From Cytophagaceae bacterium (lineage in GTDB: Bacteria > Bacteroidota > Bacteroidia > Cytophagales > Spirosomataceae): a DNA stretch of 49,692 bases. A model generated the notes under the pieces. The model was not told the origin of the DNA. It made no database searches and saw only the letters and a program-made list of their open reading frames with translations. The stretch spans positions 1 through 49,692 of the forward strand of contig JAGOAA010000014.1 of the NCBI GenBank assembly GCA_017984215.1, given 5' to 3'. Both the position numbers and the translations under genes were made by a program. This document shows positions 7,296 through 14,454 of this stretch, piece after piece. Positions within the stretch are counted from its first letter, which is position 1. Each line of letters opens with the position of its first letter.

Positions 7296-7964
7296 TTACT
7301 GCACAACAGGAAAACGGCGCTTCGCCTCCGCACGCGAAAACGCATTAAAATGCCACCACTCAAACTCAATGCGCATGAAGCCTGCCGACTGCATCGCCTC
7401 CCGTAAGATCAAGCGATTTTGATAGGCTTTTTGGCTCAATTTCCCAGCTGCTAGGAATTGCTTTTCTTTTGATGGATAGGCCAAATCACCAAAAAAATCA
7501 TATTTCGTTCCCATGTCCAGGGGCTTTCCGCTTGCATCCGCTACTGTTAAATCCAAAGCAGATCCATAGTTGTGAATCGAATGCTGCTTCGGGTCTGCCA
7601 CGTATTTTTGGCGTTCCGCGGGAGGATACTGCGTCAATGTATTCCACAAAACCCATTGGATGGATAGGGGGCGCGCCGCATCATAAATCAATAAATGATA
7701 GCCCGGGTGTTTTTTCTCAAGTGTTGCCTGCGCTTTCTGAAGCATCACTAACACGGGCTTTTGCACATAAGCGTGCCGCAAACAACCATAAACATCTCTA
7801 CCCATGAAATTATCTGCCGTCCCATATTTCAATTCCACGAGGACGCCGGGCGCACTTGCGCTAACTTCCACCAAGCCCTGTTTTTCCATGGCCAACTCAT
7901 ACGAACACGTCGTTTTTTGTGCCCAAGCAGCGAAGGAGAGTAGGAGGAAAGCAATCGTGCGCAT
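7296..7964 (-). CDS. D-Ala-D-Ala dipeptidase, VanX/DdpX family
   Basis: 222 residues with a signal peptide (MRTIAFLLLSFAAWA), so it acts in the periplasm. The M15D zinc dipeptidase motifs are intact: SIHNYGSALDLT gives zinc ligands H131 and D138, and EWWHF gives catalytic E202 and ligand H205. YDAARP near residue 94 holds the conserved Arg. The family cleaves D-Ala-D-Ala, in vancomycin resistance or in recycling of peptidoglycan peptides. There is no VanH, VanA or VanRS gene nearby, and glycopeptides do not normally cross the Gram-negative outer membrane. Cell-wall dipeptide scavenging is therefore the likelier role. It is divergent from the SpmAB gene, with 46 bases between them. Confidence 0.9.
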   Translation of the reverse strand: MRTIAFLLLSFAAWAQKTTCSYELAMEKQGLVEVSASAPGVLVELKYGTADNFMGRDVYGCLRHAYVQKPVLVMLQKAQATLEKKHPGYHLLIYDAARPLSIQWVLWNTLTQYPPAERQKYVADPKQHSIHNYGSALDLTVADASGKPLDMGTKYDFFGDLAYPSKEKQFLAAGKLSQKAYQNRLILREAMQSAGFMRIEFEWWHFNAFSRAEAKRRFPVVQ

Positions 7965-8010
7965 AATAATCGAAGATTTTCCCTAAATTTAACCAAATTT
8001 CCTCGACCCT

Positions 8011-9246
8011 ATGGCATTAAATTGGATTTGGTTTTTATTCTTCGGTGTGGCTTTTGTCGTCGCGATTATTCAATACATCTTCTTTGGTAATGCCGAAATA
8101 TTCAAAATCCTTGTAGACGGGATGTTCGATTCCGCCGAATTAGCCGTGATGAAAATTGCCTTGCCACTCGCGGGTGTGATGACCTTTTTCATGGGAATAT
8201 TACAAGTAGGGGAGAAGGCGGGTGCGATCCAATTTTTGGCCAAACGCATCGGACCCTTTTTCACCCGTTTATTTCCAGAAATTCCCAAAGACCATCCGGT
8301 ACACGGGCAAATGATCATGAACTTTTCAGCCAATTTATTGGGCCTCGATAATGCCGCGACGCCCTTTGGGCTAAAGGCCATGCAGAGTTTACAAGAGGTG
8401 AACCCGAATAAAGAAATAGCCTCGAACCCGCAAATCATGTTCTTGGTGTTGCACTCGGCAGGACCCGTGTTGATTCCTTTAAGTATCATGGCCCAACGGG
8501 CCATTTACGGCGCGCAAGATGCCTCTGATATCTTTATTCCCTGCCTCATGGCAACTTATGCCACGACGATTACTGGGCTAATTTTTGTGTCAATTAAACA
8601 GAAAATCAACTTATTAGAACCCGTACTTTTTGCCTGGTTGGCCGGACTATCCGCTTTTCTTGGTGCCATCTTGTGGTATTTCAGCTCCTTGCCAAAAGAG
8701 GCGATTGAGCTGCAGTCCAAAGTTATTTCAAATGGAATTCTATTCCTATTAATCTTCTCCTTCATCGCTGCCGCAATGCGCAAGAAAATCGACATTTTCG
8801 GAACCTTTGTAGAGGGTGCCAAAGGGGGATTTGAAACATCCGTGAAGATTATTCCTTACCTCGTTGGGATGCTCGTGGCCATCTCTTGCCTACGGAATTC
8901 GGGTGTTTTAGGCTATATGGTTGACGGCATTAAATACTTGGTGGATTTGTCGGGCATCGATAACCGCTGGGTGGATGCAATGCCAACCGCACTTTTGCAT
9001 CCGGTGAGTGGAAGCGGATCGCGTGCCATGATGATTGATACGATGAAAACCTTTGGTTCGGATTCGTTTGTTGGACGCCTATCCTGTGTATTCCAAGGCT
9101 CAGCCGAAACGGTTTTATACGTAGTCGCATTATACTTTGGATCCGTACAAGTGCGCAACATTCGATATACCTTGTGGGCAGGATTGCTTGCTGATTTTGT
9201 GGGTATCGTGACAGCTATTTGGGTGAGCTATTTGTTTTTTGGCTAA
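8011..9246 (+). CDS. Fused SpmA-SpmB-like membrane protein (nucleoside-recognition domains)
   Basis: 411 residues with around ten hydrophobic segments. The N-terminal half resembles SpmA (LLGLDNAATPFGLKAMQSLQ near residue 108, then a VLHSAGPVLIPLS segment). The C-terminal half resembles SpmB (LLHPVSGSGSRAMMIDTMK near 326, then FQGSAETVLYVVALYFGSV). In Bacillus the two halves are separate genes needed for spore core dehydration. Non-sporulating Bacteroidota carry this fusion, and its transported substrate is unknown. The gene converges on the Wzi-type gene, and their stop codons overlap by four bases (9243-9246), leaving no room for a shared terminator. Confidence 0.85.
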   Translation: MALNWIWFLFFGVAFVVAIIQYIFFGNAEIFKILVDGMFDSAELAVMKIALPLAGVMTFFMGILQVGEKAGAIQFLAKRIGPFFTRLFPEIPKDHPVHGQMIMNFSANLLGLDNAATPFGLKAMQSLQEVNPNKEIASNPQIMFLVLHSAGPVLIPLSIMAQRAIYGAQDASDIFIPCLMATYATTITGLIFVSIKQKINLLEPVLFAWLAGLSAFLGAILWYFSSLPKEAIELQSKVISNGILFLLIFSFIAAAMRKKIDIFGTFVEGAKGGFETSVKIIPYLVGMLVAISCLRNSGVLGYMVDGIKYLVDLSGIDNRWVDAMPTALLHPVSGSGSRAMMIDTMKTFGSDSFVGRLSCVFQGSAETVLYVVALYFGSVQVRNIRYTLWAGLLADFVGIVTAIWVSYLFFG

Positions 9247-10679
9247 TTCAAAGGCAAAACCAACGCAACATTTCCTCCGATGACATCAGGTTTCCAAAGA
9301 CCCTTATCGGCGCCTATCGATGCCTTCAATTGCGCATCATAGCCCATCAATTGAACAGGACGTTGCCATTGTAAGCCGAACGAATACTGCCTTTTTACGG
9401 GAACATTTTCTTGGCCAAACCAACCGATGGAATTGCTCATCGATCCGCGAAATGTGAAATCATTTTCACCAAATTTGGCCTGAATTCCCACATAAAATGA
9501 TTCAACTCGGTTGTTATCATAAAAGGTGCCGCTCGTAGGAGTTAATTCTGACTCCGAATCGAGGGTCATCAGTGGCGTACCAAGTCCCTTGCCGGCATAG
9601 GTCCAACCGTCCCGATAAACAGCATTGTTAAAATAATTGTCCAGCCCTCGGTTTATATTCGAGTCGTTAAACACAGATCCCCCTTGCGATGCCGAATTAA
9701 AGTATTCCAAAACGATTTTGGTAATACCTTGTTCAGCCTTGCGTGTAAAGGCGATTCCATGAAGGCCGTCGGTGATATTATTTCCGTGATAAAGCGATCC
9801 ATCCTCGTATATGCTTTGGCGGTAAAAAAAGAGCTTCGCCTTTTCCCAATCAAACTCCATGCCTACATCAATCGTTCCCAAATGATTCCCTAAGCGATTC
9901 CAGCCATCGTTGACACCGTAGGTCGCGGTATCACCGCCAACAACGTTCATACTTTGGCCAGTAATCATGTAAAAATACTCTTTTAAGCCCGTGGCGATTT
10001 TACCGTTTTTCGCAGAAAAATTACCCGGATCCGCGTATTTCAGCGTGCCGCCCCACTGTACTTGGTGATTAAATCCGCCGTAGAATTTGAAAAGCCAAGA
10101 TGGCTTACCGAGTCGGCCATAAAAGGATTTTTGATGTAAATAAAAATTTGATACGTCGCTTCGTTGGTTATCAAACCAGCCATGCGCATAATTGCCTTTA
10201 AAGCCAACGATCCCTTGAACAAATTCGGGCGCCCAATAGTCTTGAACAACGAGGTTGATCATGGGCATGGGTAAAGCATTTCCCGACCATATAAATGAAC
10301 CCGAACTTAGTGTTGAATCAACCAAGCCTTGTATTTGCTTTTTCCGTCCCGCTTGTAATTCAAAAATGCCAAATTTCCATTTTAAGTAGGCTTCTTGCAA
10401 TAATACATCCGCTTTTGTCTCCGTTAAATTGACCAAGGCGCGGACACCATACCCCCAGCTCGCTCGCTTATTTACTTGTATGAAATCGCTCATGGACACC
10501 GCCGCAGTGGCATAACTTTCCTTCGTTGGAACGGCGCCATACTGATTAGCGCGCAACCAAAATGGCGTATAAGTACCATTGGTTAAACCTGTGCCCAACT
10601 CAAGACTAGGGCCCATTTTTTCCTGCGCTGTCGCACAGAAGGCAAACAATAGTAGAAAAGAAATCGCGCGAAGCCGCAT
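9243..10679 (-). CDS. Wzi-family capsule assembly outer-membrane protein
   Basis: 478 residues. A signal peptide (MRLRAISFLLLFAFCATA) is followed by a sequence of alternating aromatic/hydrophobic beta strands typical of an outer-membrane barrel, such as WGYGVRALVNLTETKADVLLQEAYLKW broken into short strands. The opening LELGTGLTNGTYTPFWLRANQYG fits the Bacteroidota Wzi group. Wzi proteins bind surface polysaccharide and tether capsule. The context agrees: Gmd, a UDP-sugar dehydrogenase and an UpxY-type antiterminator lie upstream on the same strand, although a toxin-antitoxin module and repeats now separate them. The start was chosen at the ATG that begins the signal peptide. Confidence 0.82.
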   Translation of the reverse strand: MRLRAISFLLLFAFCATAQEKMGPSLELGTGLTNGTYTPFWLRANQYGAVPTKESYATAAVSMSDFIQVNKRASWGYGVRALVNLTETKADVLLQEAYLKWKFGIFELQAGRKKQIQGLVDSTLSSGSFIWSGNALPMPMINLVVQDYWAPEFVQGIVGFKGNYAHGWFDNQRSDVSNFYLHQKSFYGRLGKPSWLFKFYGGFNHQVQWGGTLKYADPGNFSAKNGKIATGLKEYFYMITGQSMNVVGGDTATYGVNDGWNRLGNHLGTIDVGMEFDWEKAKLFFYRQSIYEDGSLYHGNNITDGLHGIAFTRKAEQGITKIVLEYFNSASQGGSVFNDSNINRGLDNYFNNAVYRDGWTYAGKGLGTPLMTLDSESELTPTSGTFYDNNRVESFYVGIQAKFGENDFTFRGSMSNSIGWFGQENVPVKRQYSFGLQWQRPVQLMGYDAQLKASIGADKGLWKPDVIGGNVALVLPLN

Positions 10680-10727
10680 GAATAGGGGTTTAAGTATGCA
10701 AAATACGAAAAAAGTATTAACAAAGTT

Positions 10728-10839
10728 GTAGAGACGCGAGATGTCGCGCCGCTAATTTGAACAGATTTTCCGCCGTACTTTTAACTTTTAACCCCAGGCT
10801 TAAGCCTGGGGATTTAAACGCGAAATATCGCGTCTCTAC
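10728..10839. repeat. GTAGAGACGCG-family inverted repeat (locus 2) enclosing a second palindrome
   Basis: Left arm 10728-10748 and right arm 10818-10839 are diverged copies of the 24-base arm seen at 5654-5735. Between them lies a perfect 20-base palindrome, CCCCAGGCTTAAGCCTGGGG (10792-10811), which belongs to a separate repeat family that is found degenerate at 30262-30281. Confidence 0.85.
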
Positions 10840-10981
10840 AATGCTACAATCGGCTAACCAGCTTACTGATTATTTTTACCGCATTCGATAATCGAATTGA
10901 CTACGATTGGGACTCACAATACATTTGTCAAACAACCTTAACCACGACAATAGATGCTAGCCCTCAAAACGAAAAAATCGC

Positions 10982-10989
10982 TACATTTG
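10982..10989 (+). promoter_or_regulatory. Probable -7 box of the YoeB toxin-antitoxin operon
   Basis: TACATTTG matches TAnnTTTG and lies three bases before the chosen ATG (10993). No good TTTG is seen at the -33 position. If real, the mRNA is leaderless, or the box is a chance match and the promoter lies further upstream in 10840-10980. Confidence 0.4.
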
Positions 10990-10992
10990 ATT

Positions 10993-11193
10993 ATGAAAAA
11001 ACGAATTCAAATCTTTCCTCAGGATAAAAAAGAGCGCTTAGCCATAACCAAATGGCTTCGTGAAAACAATATCCGATTTGAAGAATTGGATTCAACATAT
11101 AATCCGGCAATCGTTGAAAAAGTGCTCGAAGGCAAACGCAATATCGAAGAGGGCAATTTTATCAAATTTACTCCGGACATGTTGTGGAAATAA
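10993..11193 (+). CDS. Probable antitoxin partner of YoeB (not YefM-like)
   Basis: 66 residues from the ATG at 10993. An in-frame ATG 13 codons upstream is less likely, because the sequence from MKKRIQIF onward is compact and the promoter-like box falls between them. The protein is charged, with a short basic start (QDKKERLAITKWLRENNIRF), a middle helix NPAIVEKVLEGKRNIEEG and the ending FTPDMLWK. It lacks the Phd/YefM N-terminal DNA-binding fold, so it may be a different antitoxin class, perhaps DUF2683-like (tentative). It overlaps the toxin gene by 10 bases, which couples their translation, and it precedes the toxin as antitoxins usually do. Confidence 0.6.
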   Translation: MKKRIQIFPQDKKERLAITKWLRENNIRFEELDSTYNPAIVEKVLEGKRNIEEGNFIKFTPDMLWK

Positions 11194-11444
11194 TTCTATC
11201 TCCACAAGCACAATCGGATATTATATATTGGAAATCTAGCGGCCAAAGATTGGTTCTAAAACGAATCGAGGTCCTATTGTTGTCAATTCAACAGGATGCG
11301 TTTAAAGGCATAGGCAAGCCCGAAATACTAAAATACCAGTTAGTTGGCCATTGGTCGCGGAGAACAAACGCCCAACATCGAATTATCTACGAGATAAAAT
11401 CAAATGCTGTTCATATTTTAAGCTTAAGGGGGCATTATTTGTAG
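11184..11444 (+). CDS. yoeB: YoeB/Txe-family mRNA interferase toxin
   Basis: 86 residues starting at GTG, the only start codon that fits the overlap with the antitoxin frame. The RelE-fold YoeB signature is clear: FKGIGKPEILKYQLVGHWSRR (residues 40-60), then TNAQHRIIYE and LRGHY. Residues matching the E. coli YoeB catalytic set are E47, R66, H84 and Y85. YoeB cuts mRNA in the ribosomal A site when free of its antitoxin. The stop codon TAG lies inside the first bases of a GTAGTGACGCG repeat, so the right-hand repeat abuts the gene exactly. The whole pair sits between two repeat loci and interrupts a polysaccharide region, which suggests that it was inserted there. Confidence 0.88.
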   Translation: MEIILSPQAQSDIIYWKSSGQRLVLKRIEVLLLSIQQDAFKGIGKPEILKYQLVGHWSRRTNAQHRIIYEIKSNAVHILSLRGHYL

Positions 11445-11544
11445 TGACGCGAGACCAACATTTTGTAGAGACGCGACACCTCGCGTCTTTCTTATAATCT
11501 CCGTCTTTAGGTTGGAAAACAGACGCGAAGTATCGCGTCTCTAC
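11441..11544. repeat. GTAGAGACGCG-family repeats (locus 3)
   Basis: Three arm copies occur: a partial one at 11441-11452 that contains the YoeB stop codon, one at 11465-11488 and one at 11521-11544. The last is identical to the right arm at 5712-5735. The last two form an inverted pair across a 32-base spacer. UpxY ends ten bases further right. Confidence 0.85.
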
Positions 11545-11554
11545 AATACGTCGA

Positions 11555-12025
11555 TTACTCCACCCTCGCCACCAACTCAAATCCCAAAGAATCAATCCGC
11601 AATCGAACTTCATGCCGATTTTTAATCCCCATCACTTCGGCCTTTTGGCCCTTTAAAGCACCCGCATCGATGGTAATGAAATCCCCCACTTGCAGGGCAT
11701 TTCCAAAGACTTCCACAGCCGCATGCTCCGATAAAAATTGTTGGATCGCCAGAATTTCATCGTCTTGAATGACGGCCGGCTTTTGTAACCAATAAACAAA
11801 ATTAACAACACCCAAGGTCCGACGAACCGTAGCACTTTGCTTGTCTAAATCAATGTTGACAAAAACATAGGAACGAAAAAGGGGTTCTTCGGTGACTTTA
11901 CGTCGGTCCGACCACTGTTTTTCGCGCTTATTCACGGGACAATAGGCTTCGATTCCTGCTTCTTTTAAGCGCAAGGCTACTTTTTTCTCCGTACGAGATT
12001 TCGTGTAAACTGCATACCAAGCCAT
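11555..12025 (-). CDS. UpxY-type NusG paralogue (transcription antiterminator)
   Basis: 156 residues with the NusG N-terminal domain (MAWYAVYTKSRTEKKVALRL, then EAYCPVNKR and PLFRSYVFVNID near 48-59) and a C-terminal KOW motif (VGDFITIDAGALKGQKAEVM near 114-133). Specialised NusG paralogues of this kind let RNA polymerase read through long capsule operons in Bacteroidota. The gene starts one base after the stop of the upstream UDP-sugar dehydrogenase, so it is the third gene of the gmd operon. This is odd: such regulators usually come first and are followed by the glycan genes they control. Here nothing but repeats and a toxin-antitoxin pair lies downstream. Confidence 0.88.
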   Translation of the reverse strand: MAWYAVYTKSRTEKKVALRLKEAGIEAYCPVNKREKQWSDRRKVTEEPLFRSYVFVNIDLDKQSATVRRTLGVVNFVYWLQKPAVIQDDEILAIQQFLSEHAAVEVFGNALQVGDFITIDAGALKGQKAEVMGIKNRHEVRLRIDSLGFELVARVE

Positions 12026-12026
12026 A

Positions 12027-13280
12027 TTACAAGCGGGCGTCTACGATGGATTTATCTAAAACAGATTTGATATCGAAAAGCACCCCGTCTTTGGCTTTTA
12101 ATTCGCCGAAGGCGAGATCCAAAAATTCGCGGTGCGCCACCGTTAACACAATGGCATCATACGCTTTGCCCAATTCAGAAACCAAATTGATCCCATGCTC
12201 ATGGCTGACCTCTTTCGCATTGGCCCAAGGATCATACACATCCACCTCCATACCGAAATCGATCAGTTCCTTATAGATATCAACGACACGTGAATTACGA
12301 ATATCTGGACAGTTTTCTTTGAATGTAATGCCCAACATTAAGGTTTTGGCACCCCCAATTTTCTTGCCCTTTTGAATGAGCAATTTAACCAGCTTGTTGG
12401 CCACAAAAATCCCCATGTTGTCATTCACTCGTCGGCCGGACAGAATAACCTGCGGATAATAGCCCAAACTCTCCGACTTATGCAATAAATAGTACGGGTC
12501 GACCCCAATACAGTGGCCGCCCACTAAACCGGGCTTAAAATTCAAAAAATTCCATTTGGTACCCGCCGCCTCTAAGACTTCCGTCGTGTCGATTCCCATC
12601 CGATCAAAGATCAGCGAAAGCTCATTAACAAAGGAAATATTAACGTCGCGTTGGGCATTCTCAATCGCCTTGCTCGCCTCGGCAACCTTCAAAGATGGCG
12701 CCTTGTGCGTCCCGGCTACGATAATCGATTTATATAATTGATCTACCCACTCGGCAATTTCCGGAGTAGAACCCGAAGTCACCTTTTTGATTTTCGTCAA
12801 GGTATTTACCTTATCGCCTGGATTAATCCGCTCAGGCGAATAGCCGCAGAAGAAATCTTGGTTAAAAACCAATCCCGAATGCTTTTCAAGCACCGGCACA
12901 CAATCCTCCTCCGTACAACCCGGGTATACCGTGGATTCATAAATCACGACATCTCCTTTTTTCAACACCTTTCCGATCATCTCTGAGGCCTTCAACAGCG
13001 GACTCAAATCGGGCTTTTTAAAGTGGTCAATGGGCGTGGGGACGGTAACAATAAAAGTATTGCAGGTTGACAAATCTGCCACCTGAGAAGAAAATCGCAA
13101 ATTTTTTGATTCTGCTAATTGATCCGCACTAACTTCTTGGGTGCGATCCACCCCCGACTTTAATTCATCAATACGCGAAGCGTCGATATCAAAACCCAAG
13201 GTTGGATAAATCTTTCCAAACTCCACTGCCAGCGGGAAACCCACATAGCCCAAACCTATAATCGCAATCGATGGATTCAT
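12027..13280 (-). CDS. UDP-N-acetylhexosamine 6-dehydrogenase (TviB/WbpA-like nucleotide-sugar dehydrogenase)
   Basis: 417 residues from the ATG ending at 13280, which lies one base after the gmd stop codon and gives the family N-terminus MNPSIAIIGLGYVG. A longer start at 13304 would run into gmd. The Rossmann motif GLGYVG is at residues 9-14, and the catalytic cysteine is C257 in GLVGGHCIGVDPYYL. Other family marks are YESTVYPGCTEEDCVPVL near 114 and GITFKENCPDIRNSRVVD late in the protein. These enzymes oxidise UDP-GlcNAc or UDP-GalNAc at C6 to the uronic acid. The wording is closer to the TviB/WbpA branch than to UDP-glucose dehydrogenase, but the exact sugar is an inference. It works in surface polysaccharide precursor supply with Gmd. 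Confidence 0.88.
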   Translation of the reverse strand: MNPSIAIIGLGYVGFPLAVEFGKIYPTLGFDIDASRIDELKSGVDRTQEVSADQLAESKNLRFSSQVADLSTCNTFIVTVPTPIDHFKKPDLSPLLKASEMIGKVLKKGDVVIYESTVYPGCTEEDCVPVLEKHSGLVFNQDFFCGYSPERINPGDKVNTLTKIKKVTSGSTPEIAEWVDQLYKSIIVAGTHKAPSLKVAEASKAIENAQRDVNISFVNELSLIFDRMGIDTTEVLEAAGTKWNFLNFKPGLVGGHCIGVDPYYLLHKSESLGYYPQVILSGRRVNDNMGIFVANKLVKLLIQKGKKIGGAKTLMLGITFKENCPDIRNSRVVDIYKELIDFGMEVDVYDPWANAKEVSHEHGINLVSELGKAYDAIVLTVAHREFLDLAFGELKAKDGVLFDIKSVLDKSIVDARL

Positions 13281-13281
13281 C

Positions 13282-14358
13282 CTATTTGGTAAATAATTGT
13301 ACATCCGAAGCCATCATGTCTTTCACCAAAGCCGGCAAATCATATTGCAATTTCCAACCCAATTGTTCTTTCGCCTTCGTTGGGTCGCCAATCAATAACT
13401 CCACTTCCGTAGGACGGAAATAGCGAGGGTCCACCGCAACCACCTCTTTGCCTATTTCAACTTGATACAAAGGGTTGTTACAAGACGCGATTGTCGCAAT
13501 TTCATTCACGCCTTCGCCGGTAAATTTAATTTCAATGCCCACCTCACTAAATGCCATCCGAATAAAATCGCGAACCGTTGTTGTAATACCCGTCGCAATG
13601 ACAAAATCCTCCGGTTTCTCTTGTTGCAAGATTAACCACATCGCCTCAACGTAATCTTTGGCATGACCCCAGTCGCGTTTCGCGTCTAAGTTTCCTAAGT
13701 ATAATTTATCTTGTTGGCCCATCGCAATCTGCGCGACCCCACGAGTTATTTTTCTTGTTACAAACGTTTCTCCGCGCAAAGGCGACTCGTGATTAAACAG
13801 AATTCCATTCACGGCAAACATGCCGTATGCCTCACGGTAATTCACCGTAATCCAGTAGCCATACAATTTGGCAACCGCATAAGGTGACCGCGGATAAAAA
13901 GGTGTTTTTTCTGATTGTGGTACTTCTTGTACCAAACCATATAATTCAGACGTAGACGCCTGGTAAATCTTTGTTTTTTTCGTCAAGCCCAACAAGCGAA
14001 CCGCTTCTAAAATACGCAAAGTGCCGATTCCGTCTACTTGAGCGGTATATTCCGGTTCGTCGAAAGATACTTTGACATGCGACATCGCACCCAAATTGTA
14101 AATTTCATCCGGTTGTACGTCTTGAATAATGCGAATGATATTCGTAGAATCACTTAAATCGCCATAATGCAAGTGGAAATTTGATGCATCAACATGCGGG
14201 TCTTCGTATAAATGATCAATCCGTTGCGTATTAATTAGGGAGCTTCTGCGCTTAATCCCATGAACAACATAATTCTTGCTCAACAACAATTCTGCCAAAT
14301 AGGCTCCATCCTGACCCGTAATACCCGTAATTAAGGCAACTTTTTTATGCTGTGACAT
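13282..14358 (-). CDS. gmd: GDP-mannose 4,6-dehydratase
   Basis: 358 residues, the usual length. It is an extended short-chain dehydrogenase: NADP-binding TGITGQDG at residues 11-18, catalytic Y160 and K164 in SPYAVAK, and the substrate-contact stretch QASTSELYG at 133-141. [17 protein letters not shown] near 190 is typical of Gmd. It converts GDP-mannose to GDP-4-keto-6-deoxymannose, the precursor of GDP-fucose and related 6-deoxy sugars. No fucose synthase (WcaG/Fcl) gene follows in this operon, so the next step is encoded elsewhere. It is the first gene of a three-gene leftward operon, with a promoter-like sequence just upstream. Confidence 0.95.
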   Translation of the reverse strand: MSQHKKVALITGITGQDGAYLAELLLSKNYVVHGIKRRSSLINTQRIDHLYEDPHVDASNFHLHYGDLSDSTNIIRIIQDVQPDEIYNLGAMSHVKVSFDEPEYTAQVDGIGTLRILEAVRLLGLTKKTKIYQASTSELYGLVQEVPQSEKTPFYPRSPYAVAKLYGYWITVNYREAYGMFAVNGILFNHESPLRGETFVTRKITRGVAQIAMGQQDKLYLGNLDAKRDWGHAKDYVEAMWLILQQEKPEDFVIATGITTTVRDFIRMAFSEVGIEIKFTGEGVNEIATIASCNNPLYQVEIGKEVVAVDPRYFRPTEVELLIGDPTKAKEQLGWKLQYDLPALVKDMMASDVQLFTK

Positions 14359-14399
14359 ACATTCAATTTAATGACTCCTCGCGGAAATTTTTCAAACCC

Positions 14400-14430
14400 C
14401 AAAATTACGAAAATTTAGCAGAGCACTAAA
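14400..14430 (-). promoter_or_regulatory. Promoter of the gmd operon
   Basis: On the minus strand TAATTTTG (plus-strand 14400-14407) matches TAnnTTTG, and TTTA (14427-14430), one base off TTTG, lies 19 bases upstream of it. It sits about 40 bases before the gmd start. Confidence 0.5.
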
Positions 14431-14454
14431 GCTAATTCGTGAAAACACATTGTT

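Noticed and set aside
7296-7964. VanX-like gene as evidence for a vancomycin resistance cluster
   Set aside because: No VanH, VanA, VanR or VanS homologue is adjacent. The signal peptide fits periplasmic peptidoglycan recycling better.
5654-11544. GTAGAGACGCG repeats as a CRISPR array
   Set aside because: Copies are palindromic, dispersed over 6 kb, with irregular spacing and no cas genes.
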